A stretch of 33,369 bases of DNA, from the NCBI GenBank assembly GCA_017411785.1, contig JAFQPL010000059.1, forward strand, positions 1-33,369, given 5' to 3'. The position numbers and the translations under genes are program-made. This stretch comes from Clostridia bacterium. Lineage in GTDB: Bacteria; Bacillota; Clostridia; Oscillospirales; CAG-272. The notes under the pieces were generated by a model that saw only the letters and a program-made list of their open reading frames with translations, had not been told where the DNA came from and searched no databases. This document shows positions 1 through 7,420 of this stretch, piece after piece; position 1 is the stretch's first letter; each line of letters begins with the position of its first letter.

Positions 1-8
1 GTGAGCTC

Positions 9-40
9 TTGGCGCACCTGCGATAAAGCAGGTGCGCCAA
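9..40. other. Perfect 12-bp stem-loop
   Basis: Arms 9-20 and 29-40 are exactly complementary around an 8-base loop. Only a weak T-rich stretch (ttctatt) follows on the plus strand. It may be the terminator of a gene left of the window, or part of the hairpin-rich region to its right. The pairing is certain and the role is not. Confidence 0.6.
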
Positions 41-44
41 TTCT

Positions 45-214
45 ATTCGCCTGTGGCGAGTGATATGCACTTCGTGCGTGATATTGCCTTCGGCAGTGAT
101 ATGCGCTATGCGCGTTTAAAATAACAAAGGCGAATGGAATATCACTGCGACCTACGGCGCAATATCACTTTTGCGAAGCAAAAATATCATGCCGAGCCTT
201 GCGAGGCATATCAC
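45..214. repeat. Hairpin-array dyad element (GTGATAT/ATATCAC modules)
   Basis: Three copies of GTGATAT (60-66, 78-84, 96-102) are followed by inverted copies ATATCAC (139-145, 162-168, 208-214) and a variant ATATCAT (184-190). Mini-hairpins sit between the modules: gcac-ttc-gtgc (67-77), tgcc-ttc-ggca (85-95), gcgc-tat-gcgc (103-113) and ttttgc-gaa-gcaaaa (169-183). attcgcc at 45-51 pairs with ggcgaat at 129-135, and can also fold locally with 55-59. The whole is a large inverted repeat made of small inverted repeats, and I see no protein in it. It resembles a dispersed palindromic repeat (REP- or MITE-like); whether it is multicopy cannot be judged from this window. Confidence 0.65.
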
Positions 215-375
215 TAAAACATTTTTACCACCCGACAATACACATAAAGGTGTAACACACTATACCTTGCAGGCAAGGCGTGTGGAAAGGAGTACAGACA
301 AATTTATCCGTACTTCTTTTGTTTTGCGGCAGGTAAAACCTGCTTTATGGTAGGTGTCCCCTGATAGCACTTTTT
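215..375. other. Non-coding stretch with a chain of small hairpins
   Basis: I find no convincing gene here. Small stems follow one another: tacac/gtgta (239-243/250-254), a two-part stem cacac...gtgtg enclosing ccttg/caagg (256-284), gtac/gtac (292-295/309-312) and gcaggt-aaa-acctgc (329-343). A 60-codon open frame starting at 171 begins inside the palindromic element, lacks a sensible ribosome binding site, and is not reported as a gene. The region lies downstream of the minus-strand TSCPD gene and could hold its transcript end, but no classical stem plus T-run terminator is obvious. Confidence 0.4.
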
Positions 376-648
376 TCAGTTCGGATTTTTGCTTTCGTTT
401 TCTGATTTATATTCCTTAAGAGCGTTTGCAAGCTGGTCGGGACAAGAGGTTTGCTTAAAGCCGCATCTTATTCCTGCAAGACGCTCGATTGCTTCGTCGA
501 CGGGCATTCCCGCAATAAGAGCAGCTACGCCTTGAGTGTTTCCTGCGCATCCTCCCGTGTATTTTACCGATTTTATAACGTTGTTTTCGATCTCGATATC
601 GATTCTGCGGGAGCATACTCCGCGCGGTACGTATGAAAATGTTGCCAT
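376..648 (-). CDS. TSCPD domain protein (TIGR03905-like)
   Basis: A 90-residue protein whose signature TSCPD lies at residues 67-71. Four cysteines (12, 34, 62, 69) fit the small four-Cys TSCPD family (TIGR03905 type). The same domain occurs at the C-terminus of some B12-dependent ribonucleotide reductases. Its biochemical role is unknown, and metal or nucleic-acid binding through the cysteines is inference. The start is well placed: AGGAG lies about 7 bases upstream of ATG at 648. The gene follows the prephenate-dehydratase-like gene by 14 bases, so it is probably the last gene of the htpG transcript. The C-terminal tail after residue 80 is polar and charged. Confidence 0.88.
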   Translation of the reverse strand: MATFSYVPRGVCSRRIDIEIENNVIKSVKYTGGCAGNTQGVAALIAGMPVDEAIERLAGIRCGFKQTSCPDQLANALKEYKSENESKNPN

Positions 649-662
649 GATTTATCTCCTTT

Positions 663-1523
663 TTATTTACTTTGATATAGACCTAACGGTGTTGAGCTTT
701 GCTCTGAAAAGGCTACGAAAAGTCGGAAGGGAAGCATTCTTTTAGCCGATACGGAAAAGCTGAAGAAAAAGCTTTGAAGTGTTGAGGTGTATTCGATCGG
801 TATCGAATCAATGCTTATCAGACGCGCCCCCGCTGCCTCCGCCGCTAAAAGCAAGGGAGTAGTAAAATCTGCGCTTGAGGAAAGAATGGAAAATTCAAAT
901 ATAAATTCCTGCTCAAGCGAGTGACGGTAACTCGGTTCCTTACAGGAACGTCCTACACGGGCGTAGTATATACTTTGAGCGGTTTCATCCTCAATACTGA
1001 ATACTTCGCATATTTTTAAGTCATATCTGTCAAGCAAAGTGTAAAAGCTTATCAATCTTCCATCTGTTGAATTTGCAATCGGAAGTATACAAAATTCGCA
1101 GCTTCCGCTTGCAACGCTTTCGCAGCTTTCTTTAAAGCTTGTGGAATATACAGGCTTGGCATTTGCAACCGAGCTTGAAAATTTCTCAAACGCGATGTCG
1201 GTATATTTGTTTTTCACAAAAGCAATTTTTGAATGCGCGCCTGCGGGGGTGGATTCATTTGAACCTATAAATACATAGCTTTTGATCGCGCTTTGCAGCT
1301 TTGAAGATGACAACTCCGAAAAAAACGTTATCTCCTCCCTTGGAGAAGCATCGGGTAAAAATTCTTTAAAGCTTTCAAGGACGGTTTCTAAATCGGTTGA
1401 AGCGTTAAGCAAAATATCGGCAAGACATTTTACGGTCAGCTCTCTTTGAGATGTGGTTATATTCAGCTTTTTTGAAAGCTCCTCGAAATTTTCTCTTAAA
1501 ATCTTGATTTGACCGTTATTCAT
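663..1523 (-). CDS. Divergent prephenate-dehydratase/ACT-like protein, probably non-catalytic
   Basis: 286 residues. After a helical N-terminal part (1-80), residues about 83-190 resemble the periplasmic-binding-like fold of prephenate dehydratase (PheA). The clearest stretch reads SFKESCESVASG followed by ILPIANSTDGRL, the equivalent of the family's 'F..v..g..d.gvlPieNs..G' block. At the place of the catalytic TRF motif the protein has YYARV (187-191), so the key Thr is missing. Residues about 208-260 look like an ACT-type segment (LLLAAEAAGARLISIDSIPIEY). The ATG is one base after the htpG stop and has no strong Shine-Dalgarno, which suggests translational coupling to htpG. Family membership is inferred from motifs. 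Loss of catalysis and a sensor role are inference. Confidence 0.72.
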   Translation of the reverse strand: MNNGQIKILRENFEELSKKLNITTSQRELTVKCLADILLNASTDLETVLESFKEFLPDASPREEITFFSELSSSKLQSAIKSYVFIGSNESTPAGAHSKIAFVKNKYTDIAFEKFSSSVANAKPVYSTSFKESCESVASGSCEFCILPIANSTDGRLISFYTLLDRYDLKICEVFSIEDETAQSIYYARVGRSCKEPSYRHSLEQEFIFEFSILSSSADFTTPLLLAAEAAGARLISIDSIPIEYTSTLQSFFFSFSVSAKRMLPFRLFVAFSEQSSTPLGLYQSK

Positions 1524-1524
1524 A

Positions 1525-3348
1525 TCAGAGCTTCATCAGGATATTATAGCTGCTCTTCATAAAGTTCTGCATTTCTTCAGCAGTAAATTTCTTTTGCGAA
1601 AGAAGGGCGAGCTTATATATATATTCGGCAAGCTCAGAGGCGGAATCGAAATCGCTCTCGCAAAGCGAATCAAGCTTTTGTATCAAAGGTGAATCTAAAT
1701 TGACTATAAGCTTTTTCTCGGGCGGGGTAGGTTGAGCAATTCCGTACATTCTCATCATTTCTTCCATTCTGCGAATATCCTCGTCAACGCTGAGGAGCGC
1801 GGGAACGGCTGGGTCGGCAAGAGAACTGAATTCGAGAGTTACGCTTTTGTCGATCGCGCTTGAGAATACGTTGGAAAGCTTTTCATTTTCAATCTTATCG
1901 GAAGCTCCTTTAAGTGTTTCGTCAATGTTGGAATCTACCCTTAAAAATCTTATTCCATCGGAGCAGGATTCTGCAAAAGAAGCAAACTGAACGTCGATAG
2001 CGCGTTCAAAGAGAACGACCTTTATGTTTTTTGCTTCAAGCATAGAGATGTATTGAGCTTGAAGAGCCTTGTCCGTAGTGTAATAAACTTTTTTTGCATT
2101 TTCTTCGGGAGCGGTCTTGAGATATTCGTCAGAGGTGAGAACCGAACCGTCGGAAAGCTCAAAAAGAATAGACTGCTTTACTCTTTCGTAGAACTTTTTA
2201 TCACGTATAGATGCGTATTCAATGAAAGGCGCGATATCCTTCCAAATTTCAGCATATTCCTCGCGGTCGTTAAGGGCAAGAGAATTAAGCTTATCGGCAA
2301 CCTTTTTAACTATATGGGCTGAAAGCTTTGAAACATAGGTGTTTGTTTGAAGATAGCTTCTTGAAACGTTGAGCGGAAGCTCGGGACAGTCAAGTACACC
2401 TTTAAGCATCAGCAGGTATTCGGGAATAACCTCTTTTATGTTATCGGCAACAAAGACCTGATTGTAGTAAAGCTTTATTTCGCCCTCAAGAGTTTCATAT
2501 TCGTTTGCAATTCTCGGAAAATAAAGAATACCCTTGAAATTGAGCGGATAATCAGCGTTTATATGGATATAAAACAGGGGATCGCGCATATCGTTAAAGA
2601 CTTTGTGATAAAACTCGATATATTCGTCCTTGCTGCATTCAGAGGGTTGCTTTTGCCAAAGCGGAGTTGTGTCGTTAATAGGCTTGCGCTCGCTGTCCGA
2701 TTCGTTGCCTATTTCCTCGAAAAATATATCTACAGGCATAAAGGCGCAATATTTGTTGAGCATTTCACGGATCTTTGATGCCTTGAGATATTCGCTTTCT
2801 TCCTCGCTTATGTGCATAACGATCGACGTTCCGCGCTCGGAGCGTGAGCCCGCGCTGATCTCATAATCGCCCGCTTCGTTACACGTCCAATGAACAGCAG
2901 GGGCATCGGTATAGGATTTTGTTTCTATTTCAACCTTGCTGCTTACCATAAAGGCAGAATAAAAGCCAAGTCCAAAATGACCGATGATACCGCTTGAAGC
3001 CGAGGAGTCTGTCTCGCTTTCGTATTTTTGAATAAAATCAACCGCGCCAGAAAGTGCAATGCTGCATATATATTTTTTTAATTCATCCTCACTCATTCCG
3101 ATTCCGTTGTCGGTGACAGTGAGAGTTCCTTCGGATTCGTCAAGAGAAACTGTAATAAGGTATTTATCGTCGGTTTCGTTATATGCTCCGAGCGAGCTAA
3201 GACGCTTAAGCTTGGTTATGGCGTCAGTTGCGTTTGAAACTATTTCTCTGAGGAATATGTCCTTTTCAGAGTAAAGCCACTTTTTTATTATGGGGAAAAT
3301 ATGCTCGGTATCAACCGAAATTCCACCTCTGTTTATCTTTTCAGGCAT
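1525..3348 (-). CDS. htpG: Molecular chaperone HtpG (Hsp90)
   Basis: 607 residues, the usual length for bacterial Hsp90, a cytosolic ATP-dependent homodimeric chaperone. The GHKL ATPase domain is clear: FLREIVSNATDA with Glu35, Asn39 and Asp42, then DNGIGM (80-85) and GHFGLGFYSAFMVS (123-136). The middle domain contains the family motif NVSRSYLQ. The open frame extends 22 codons further upstream, but ATG at 3348 is chosen because AGGAG lies 8 bases before it and the protein then begins MPEKINRGG, the normal Hsp90 N-terminus. A minus-strand sigma-A promoter lies at 3386-3414, with a small inverted repeat in its spacer. The gene leads a tight unit with the two genes below it. Confidence 0.97.
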   Translation of the reverse strand: MPEKINRGGISVDTEHIFPIIKKWLYSEKDIFLREIVSNATDAITKLKRLSSLGAYNETDDKYLITVSLDESEGTLTVTDNGIGMSEDELKKYICSIALSGAVDFIQKYESETDSSASSGIIGHFGLGFYSAFMVSSKVEIETKSYTDAPAVHWTCNEAGDYEISAGSRSERGTSIVMHISEEESEYLKASKIREMLNKYCAFMPVDIFFEEIGNESDSERKPINDTTPLWQKQPSECSKDEYIEFYHKVFNDMRDPLFYIHINADYPLNFKGILYFPRIANEYETLEGEIKLYYNQVFVADNIKEVIPEYLLMLKGVLDCPELPLNVSRSYLQTNTYVSKLSAHIVKKVADKLNSLALNDREEYAEIWKDIAPFIEYASIRDKKFYERVKQSILFELSDGSVLTSDEYLKTAPEENAKKVYYTTDKALQAQYISMLEAKNIKVVLFERAIDVQFASFAESCSDGIRFLRVDSNIDETLKGASDKIENEKLSNVFSSAIDKSVTLEFSSLADPAVPALLSVDEDIRRMEEMMRMYGIAQPTPPEKKLIVNLDSPLIQKLDSLCESDFDSASELAEYIYKLALLSQKKFTAEEMQNFMKSSYNILMKL

Positions 3349-3385
3349 AAAATGCTCCTTTCGTTCTGTTAATATATTAAGATAT

Positions 3386-3414
3386 ATTTTATAACGAAAA
3401 GATAGTTTCGTCAA
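3386..3414 (-). promoter_or_regulatory. Promoter of htpG with an inverted repeat in the spacer
   Basis: On the minus strand, -35 TTGACG (3409-3414) and -10 TAAAAT (3386-3391) are separated by exactly 17 bases. TATAAA overlaps as an alternative -10 at shorter spacing. Between the hexamers lies a perfect inverted repeat, ACGAAA-N6-TTTCGT on the plus strand (3394-3399/3406-3411), a plausible operator. No CIRCE element is present, so HrcA control is not suggested. Confidence 0.7.
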
Positions 3415-3464
3415 GAGAAATTACTTTAAATTTTTGTAAACAGGTACAAAAATCCTATTTTCTA

Positions 3465-3493
3465 TTGAAAAAGAAACGGAATTTTGTTATAAT
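3465..3493 (+). promoter_or_regulatory. Promoter of ispE
   Basis: -35 TTGAAA (3465-3470), a 17-base spacer, and -10 TATAAT (3488-3493) preceded by TG in extended -10 position. Transcription should start near 3500, just upstream of the TGGAG ribosome binding site and the ATG at 3524. It is divergent from the htpG promoter. Confidence 0.85.
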
Positions 3494-3523
3494 CTATGTG
3501 AAAAAGAAAAATGGAGAAAATCA

Positions 3524-4402
3524 ATGACTGCAAGAATTCAAGCATACGTAAAAATAAATCTTCACTTTGATGTTTCAGGACTTCGAGAGGATGGATTTCA
3601 TAACGTTGTCACAGTTTTACATAGTCTTTCGCTTTGCGATGTCGTGGACATAGAGCTTTCAGATGGGGGCGATATCCTTATCGAGTGTGATAAGATCGGT
3701 GTTCCTCTTGATGAAAAAAATATCGCGCATAAGGCGGCAAATCTTTTCTTTGAGAAACTCGGAAAGCGCTGCGGGGTCAGTATAAAAATAAAAAAGAATA
3801 TTCCGATGGCAGCGGGACTTGCGGGAGGAAGCGCGGATGGAGCTGCTGTTCTGATTGGATTGAATAAGATTTTTGATGAGCCGTTTTCAAGCGAAGAGCT
3901 TTGCGAGATCGGCGCAAGGCTTGGCGCGGACGTGCCGTTCTGTATACTTTGCGGATGCGCTTATTCAGAGGGAAGGGGAGATCTGCCCCAAAGTCTACCC
4001 ACTCTTTCCCGTGATATGATCTTTGTTGTTGCTTGCGGCGGCGAGGGGGTTTCTACTCCGAGGGCATATGCTATGCTTGATGATATTTATAACTGCTTTA
4101 CAGATTATCGTCCTAAGACTGTTGATAAAATAATAGGAGCGATTGCGGGGAATGATTTGGATTCGCTCGCAAACTCGCTTTTTAACATTTTTGAAGCTCC
4201 GATATCAAAGGAAAGAGCCGCGGTCGGAGAGATAAAGAGTATTATGATTGATAGCGGCGCAAGGGTTTCTATGATGAGCGGGAGCGGTCCCTCTGTGTTC
4301 GGAATATTTGAAAAAATATCGGATGCCGAGGAGGCGGTAAGGGCAATCACGCAGAAAAATTATTTTGCCGCAACGGCATTTCCCATTGATAAAAGAATGT
4401 GA
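3524..4402 (+). CDS. ispE: 4-diphosphocytidyl-2-C-methyl-D-erythritol kinase
   Basis: 292 residues, normal for IspE, the cytosolic GHMP kinase that phosphorylates CDP-methylerythritol with ATP in the non-mevalonate isoprenoid pathway. Visible signatures are the N-terminal AYVKINLHFDV with Lys10, the ATP-binding glycine loop PMAAGLAGGSADGAA (94-108), GADVPFC with the catalytic Asp136, and the C-terminal GSGPSVFGIF. A ribosome binding site TGGAG precedes the ATG. The gene stands alone, with its own promoter and a strong terminator right after the stop, so it is probably monocistronic. It implies that the organism uses the MEP pathway. Confidence 0.97.
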   Translation: MTARIQAYVKINLHFDVSGLREDGFHNVVTVLHSLSLCDVVDIELSDGGDILIECDKIGVPLDEKNIAHKAANLFFEKLGKRCGVSIKIKKNIPMAAGLAGGSADGAAVLIGLNKIFDEPFSSEELCEIGARLGADVPFCILCGCAYSEGRGDLPQSLPTLSRDMIFVVACGGEGVSTPRAYAMLDDIYNCFTDYRPKTVDKIIGAIAGNDLDSLANSLFNIFEAPISKERAAVGEIKSIMIDSGARVSMMSGSGPSVFGIFEKISDAEEAVRAITQKNYFAATAFPIDKRM

Positions 4403-4428
4403 TAAAAGCAATATTTGGAAATAAAAAA

Positions 4429-4466
4429 CGGCGGTCGCAAGCAGGATTTTGCGACTGTCGTTTTTT
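4429..4466 (+). terminator. Intrinsic terminator of ispE
   Basis: A 12-bp stem (4429-4440 with 4449-4460, two G-T pairs) with an 8-base loop is followed by six T residues (4461-4466). Confidence 0.9.
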
Positions 4467-4524
4467 GTTGTTAAAATCCGCAAAAAACCTCAAAAAAACT
4501 TGCCAAAAAGAAGCTCTGTATATG

Positions 4525-4553
4525 TTGACAAAAATATAATATAGTAGTATAAT
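4525..4553 (+). promoter_or_regulatory. Consensus sigma-A promoter of the envelope operon
   Basis: TTGACA (4525-4530) and TATAAT (4548-4553) are separated by 17 bases, a perfect consensus promoter. It should start transcription near 4560 and drive the six-gene unit to the terminator at 10597-10637. No obvious operator palindrome overlaps it, so high constitutive expression is plausible. Confidence 0.9.
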
Positions 4554-4623
4554 TATTATGTATTTATATTTTCGCGAGTTTGTCGGAAAATCACTTAAAA
4601 AGCAGAGTTGATTTGGGGGACCT

Positions 4624-5658
4624 ATGTCGTATAAAAATGATAAGGAACAAATGAATAATGAAATGTCACTTCACAAAAAAAGAGTGATGCTTGCTATAAA
4701 AATAACCTTTCTTGTGTTGGCTGTAGCTTTGGTTTCTTTTGCTATATCCTTTGCAATAGGGTTAGGGAAGGGAGAGCTTTTTGCTTCTCAAAGGGATACC
4801 GAGCCGCCTACGATTTCGGCGCGTGAGGGTACAACGGTTATAGGATATCTTGGTGAAAGTCCTACCTTCAAAAAGTACGTTTTAGTCAGTGATGATAAGG
4901 ATGAGGAGCCTAAGCTTGCTATAGATTCCAAATCGGTAAATACCGAGAAGGAGGGAAGCTACACAGTTTATTATCAGGCAAAGGACAGCGCGGGCAATAA
5001 AAGCTCTGTTTTTTCCTTGACGTATGTTGTAAAGAATAATGAGTATTCAAGAGATGCTCTTATGAAAAAAATCGCGAAGATCGCAGGTGACTTGGGCATA
5101 AGCAAGGATATGTCTACGGTAGAGAAGGTGCGAAGGATTTATAAGTTCGTAAACAAAGAGATAGGTTGGTCCGGCGGTATCGGTGAGTCAAATATACCTG
5201 GAATAGACAGAGATAATTGGAAGGTCGACTGGATAGAGGAGGCGATACGCACTCTTGAGCTTTGGGAAGAGGATGATTGCGAGGGCGATTGCTATTCTTA
5301 TTACTCGCTTTCAAAGGCATTCTTTGAATATTTTGAGATCAAGCACATAGGTATTCGCCGTGATAAGTCCTTGGATAATCAGGAGGATTCCAACGGCGAT
5401 CGCAAGGGAACGCATTTCTGGCAGATAGTTGATATCGGCGGGGGTAAGTGGTATTTTTACGATGCTACACAGTTGGCACAAGGCTTTAACGACGGAACTA
5501 AAAATGCTTGCCTTATAACTCAGGAAAAGCTTTCATCACACCGAACGAGTAGCGGAGGGGATTATTTTTATAAGATCTCAAAGGCGAGCGACTGTCTTGA
5601 TTTTTCAAGCGCGGGAATCAACTCTTATCCAAAGATAGCAACTGAAGTATTGGATTGA
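4624..5658 (+). CDS. Membrane-anchored Ig-like/transglutaminase-like protein
   Basis: 344 residues. A short cytosolic N-terminus is followed by one membrane segment (about 23-46) and an Ig-like DUF5011-type domain (about 58-137) beginning DTEPPTISA and ending in SLTYVV. A transglutaminase-like (papain-fold) domain follows (about 165-285). A plausible catalytic triad is present: Cys223 in EGDCYSYYSL, His264 in GTHFWQ and Asp280 in YFYDATQ. It probably acts outside the membrane as a peptidase or amide-forming enzyme; the substrate is unknown. Its stop is 14 bases before the next gene, placing it first in the dlt-like operon. The GGGGGA at 4615-4620 is close to the ATG, so the internal ATG at 4651, preceded by AAGGAA, is an alternative start. 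Confidence 0.88.
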   Translation: MSYKNDKEQMNNEMSLHKKRVMLAIKITFLVLAVALVSFAISFAIGLGKGELFASQRDTEPPTISAREGTTVIGYLGESPTFKKYVLVSDDKDEEPKLAIDSKSVNTEKEGSYTVYYQAKDSAGNKSSVFSLTYVVKNNEYSRDALMKKIAKIAGDLGISKDMSTVEKVRRIYKFVNKEIGWSGGIGESNIPGIDRDNWKVDWIEEAIRTLELWEEDDCEGDCYSYYSLSKAFFEYFEIKHIGIRRDKSLDNQEDSNGDRKGTHFWQIVDIGGGKWYFYDATQLAQGFNDGTKNACLITQEKLSSHRTSSGGDYFYKISKASDCLDFSSAGINSYPKIATEVLD

Positions 5659-5672
5659 CCACGGAGAAGATA

Positions 5673-7175
5673 ATGCAAAAGAATATTCTTGAATATTTAG
5701 AAAAAACCGCAATTACATATACGGACAAGCTTGCCTTTTCAAACGGTAAGGATGGACTCACCTTTGGCGAGGTTTATAAACGTTCTCGGGCTATCGGAAG
5801 CTTTCTTTGCGATAACGGATATTATCGCGAGCCTATAGCAGTTATAATGGATAAGCACCCCAATGTTCTTACTGCGTTTTGGGGATGTGTTTACGCAGGG
5901 TGCTTTTATGCGTGTATAGATGAGAAAATGCCTCAGGCAAGAGTTCTTGCGATATTTGAAAAGCTTTTGCCGAGAGCTATAATTTGTGATGCGAGAAATT
6001 ATAAGCTTGCATCCTCGCTTGGCGTTGAAAAGATTTATCTGTACGACGATATTGTAACCCATCCTGAAAATGAGGATGCTCTTGAAAAAATACGAATCAA
6101 GCAGAGCAGTACCGACGCAATATACGTTGCGTTTACATCTGGCTCAACGGGAACACCTAAGGGTGTTGTGGCGTGTCATCGTTCCGTAATAGATTACACA
6201 GAGTCAATATGTGATGCGCTCGGATTTTCCGAAAATACGGTATTTGCAAATCAGACTCCGCTTTATTTTGACGCTCCGCTTAAGGAGATAATGCCAACGC
6301 TAAAGCTTGGCGCAACGACCTATTTTGTGCCAAAGATGCTTTTTTCATTTCCGATAAAGCTTATTGAGTATCTTGACGAGTATAAAATAAATACGGTTTG
6401 CTGGGTCGTATCCGCTCTCGTGCAGATATCGTCGCTCGGAGCGCTTGAGAGCCATGCGCCAAAATATATTGAGACAGTTTGCTTTGGCAGTGAGCTTTTT
6501 CCTCGTAAGCAGTATGATCTGTGGAGAGCCGCCTTGCCAAACGCAAGATTTTTTAATCTCTATGGACCTACCGAAGCAACAGGTATGTCTTGCTATTGGG
6601 CGGCAGATAGGGAGCTTATGCCCGATGAGCCTATACCGATAGGAAGACCGTTTGATAATACCGATATTATTTTGCTTGATGAAAATAACCGTTCGGCTGA
6701 TGAGGGAGAGATATGTATTCGCGGCACCTGTCTTACGATGGGATATTATAATGATCCCGAAAAAACCTCAGCGGTCTTTACACAAAACCCTTTAAATACC
6801 GCTTACGGTGAGCAGATATACAGAACGGGAGATATAGGACGTATCAACGAACGCGGAGAGCTTGTTTTTCTTTGCCGTAAGGATTCCCAGATAAAGCATA
6901 TGGGACACAGAATAGAGCTTGGTGAGATAGAGGCTGCCGCACTTAAATCTGAAAATGTAAGAATGGCGTGCTGCGTTTATGATAATAACGCAAAACGAAT
7001 AGTTCTTTTCTACGTTGGCAAATCCGAAAGCAAGGTGCTTTTTGCTCATCTTATGACGCTTCTTCCGCGATATATGATGCCTGCGGAGCTTGTAATGCTT
7101 GATGTTATGCCTCTTACCCCAAACGGTAAGATAGACCGTAAGGGATTGAGAGAAAAAGCAGAAAATAAAAACTAA
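5673..7175 (+). CDS. DltA-like amino-acid adenylating enzyme
   Basis: 500 residues, the usual DltA length. It is an ANL-superfamily enzyme that activates a carboxylic acid (D-alanine in true DltA) with ATP and loads it onto the carrier protein encoded next. Visible motifs are AFTSGSTGTPKGV (A3, about 153-165), NLYGPTEATG (A5, about 295-304), YRTGDIGR (A7) and NGKIDRKGL with the conserved catalytic Lys near residue 486. ATG at 5673 is preferred over an in-frame TTG at 5655 because CGGAG lies about 6 bases upstream. At the FCGE position of characterised DltA, where the Cys helps define D-Ala specificity, this protein reads CFGSE (270-274), so the substrate is not certain. Gene order A-C-B-D supports a dlt-type role. 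Confidence 0.85.
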   Translation: MQKNILEYLEKTAITYTDKLAFSNGKDGLTFGEVYKRSRAIGSFLCDNGYYREPIAVIMDKHPNVLTAFWGCVYAGCFYACIDEKMPQARVLAIFEKLLPRAIICDARNYKLASSLGVEKIYLYDDIVTHPENEDALEKIRIKQSSTDAIYVAFTSGSTGTPKGVVACHRSVIDYTESICDALGFSENTVFANQTPLYFDAPLKEIMPTLKLGATTYFVPKMLFSFPIKLIEYLDEYKINTVCWVVSALVQISSLGALESHAPKYIETVCFGSELFPRKQYDLWRAALPNARFFNLYGPTEATGMSCYWAADRELMPDEPIPIGRPFDNTDIILLDENNRSADEGEICIRGTCLTMGYYNDPEKTSAVFTQNPLNTAYGEQIYRTGDIGRINERGELVFLCRKDSQIKHMGHRIELGEIEAAALKSENVRMACCVYDNNAKRIVLFYVGKSESKVLFAHLMTLLPRYMMPAELVMLDVMPLTPNGKIDRKGLREKAENKN

Positions 7176-7192
7176 ACAAAGAGGAAAAATAA

Positions 7193-7420
7193 ATGGAAAA
7201 GCTTTTAAAGATATTAAACGATTTACATCCCGAGGTTGATTTTGAAGCAAATGAATCTCTTGTTGATGACGGTATTCTTGATTCGCTTGATATCGTTTCG
7301 CTCGTTACAGAGATATACGCGGAATTTGACGTAACTATTCCCGCAGAAGAAATCGTTCCTGAAAACTTCAATTCCGCAAAAGCCCTTATGGCTCTTATAA
7401 CTAAGATCGACGAAGAATAA
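7193..7420 (+). CDS. DltC-like acyl/D-alanyl carrier protein
   Basis: 75 residues. A four-helix carrier protein with the phosphopantetheine site DDGILDSLDIVSLV, in which Ser31 is the expected attachment point. It would hold the aminoacyl or acyl group activated by the preceding enzyme and hand it to the membrane acyltransferase encoded next. A GAGG ribosome binding site precedes the ATG. The stop TAA overlaps the ATG of the MBOAT gene (TAATG), indicating coupled translation. The length and acidic composition fit DltC, but sequence alone cannot separate it from other small stand-alone carrier proteins. Confidence 0.88.
   Translation: MEKLLKILNDLHPEVDFEANESLVDDGILDSLDIVSLVTEIYAEFDVTIPAEEIVPENFNSAKALMALITKIDEE

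Noticed and set aside
171..353. 60-codon open frame
   Set aside because: It starts within the palindromic element at a poor context, has no recognised family features and crosses several hairpins.
3349..3414. N-terminal extension of HtpG to 3414
   Set aside because: The extension contains the promoter -10 and the Shine-Dalgarno sequence for ATG 3348, and it is not part of the Hsp90 family N-terminus.
5655..5672. TTG start of the adenylation enzyme overlapping the previous stop
   Set aside because: A CGGAG site 6 bases before ATG 5673 and the family N-terminus favour the later start.
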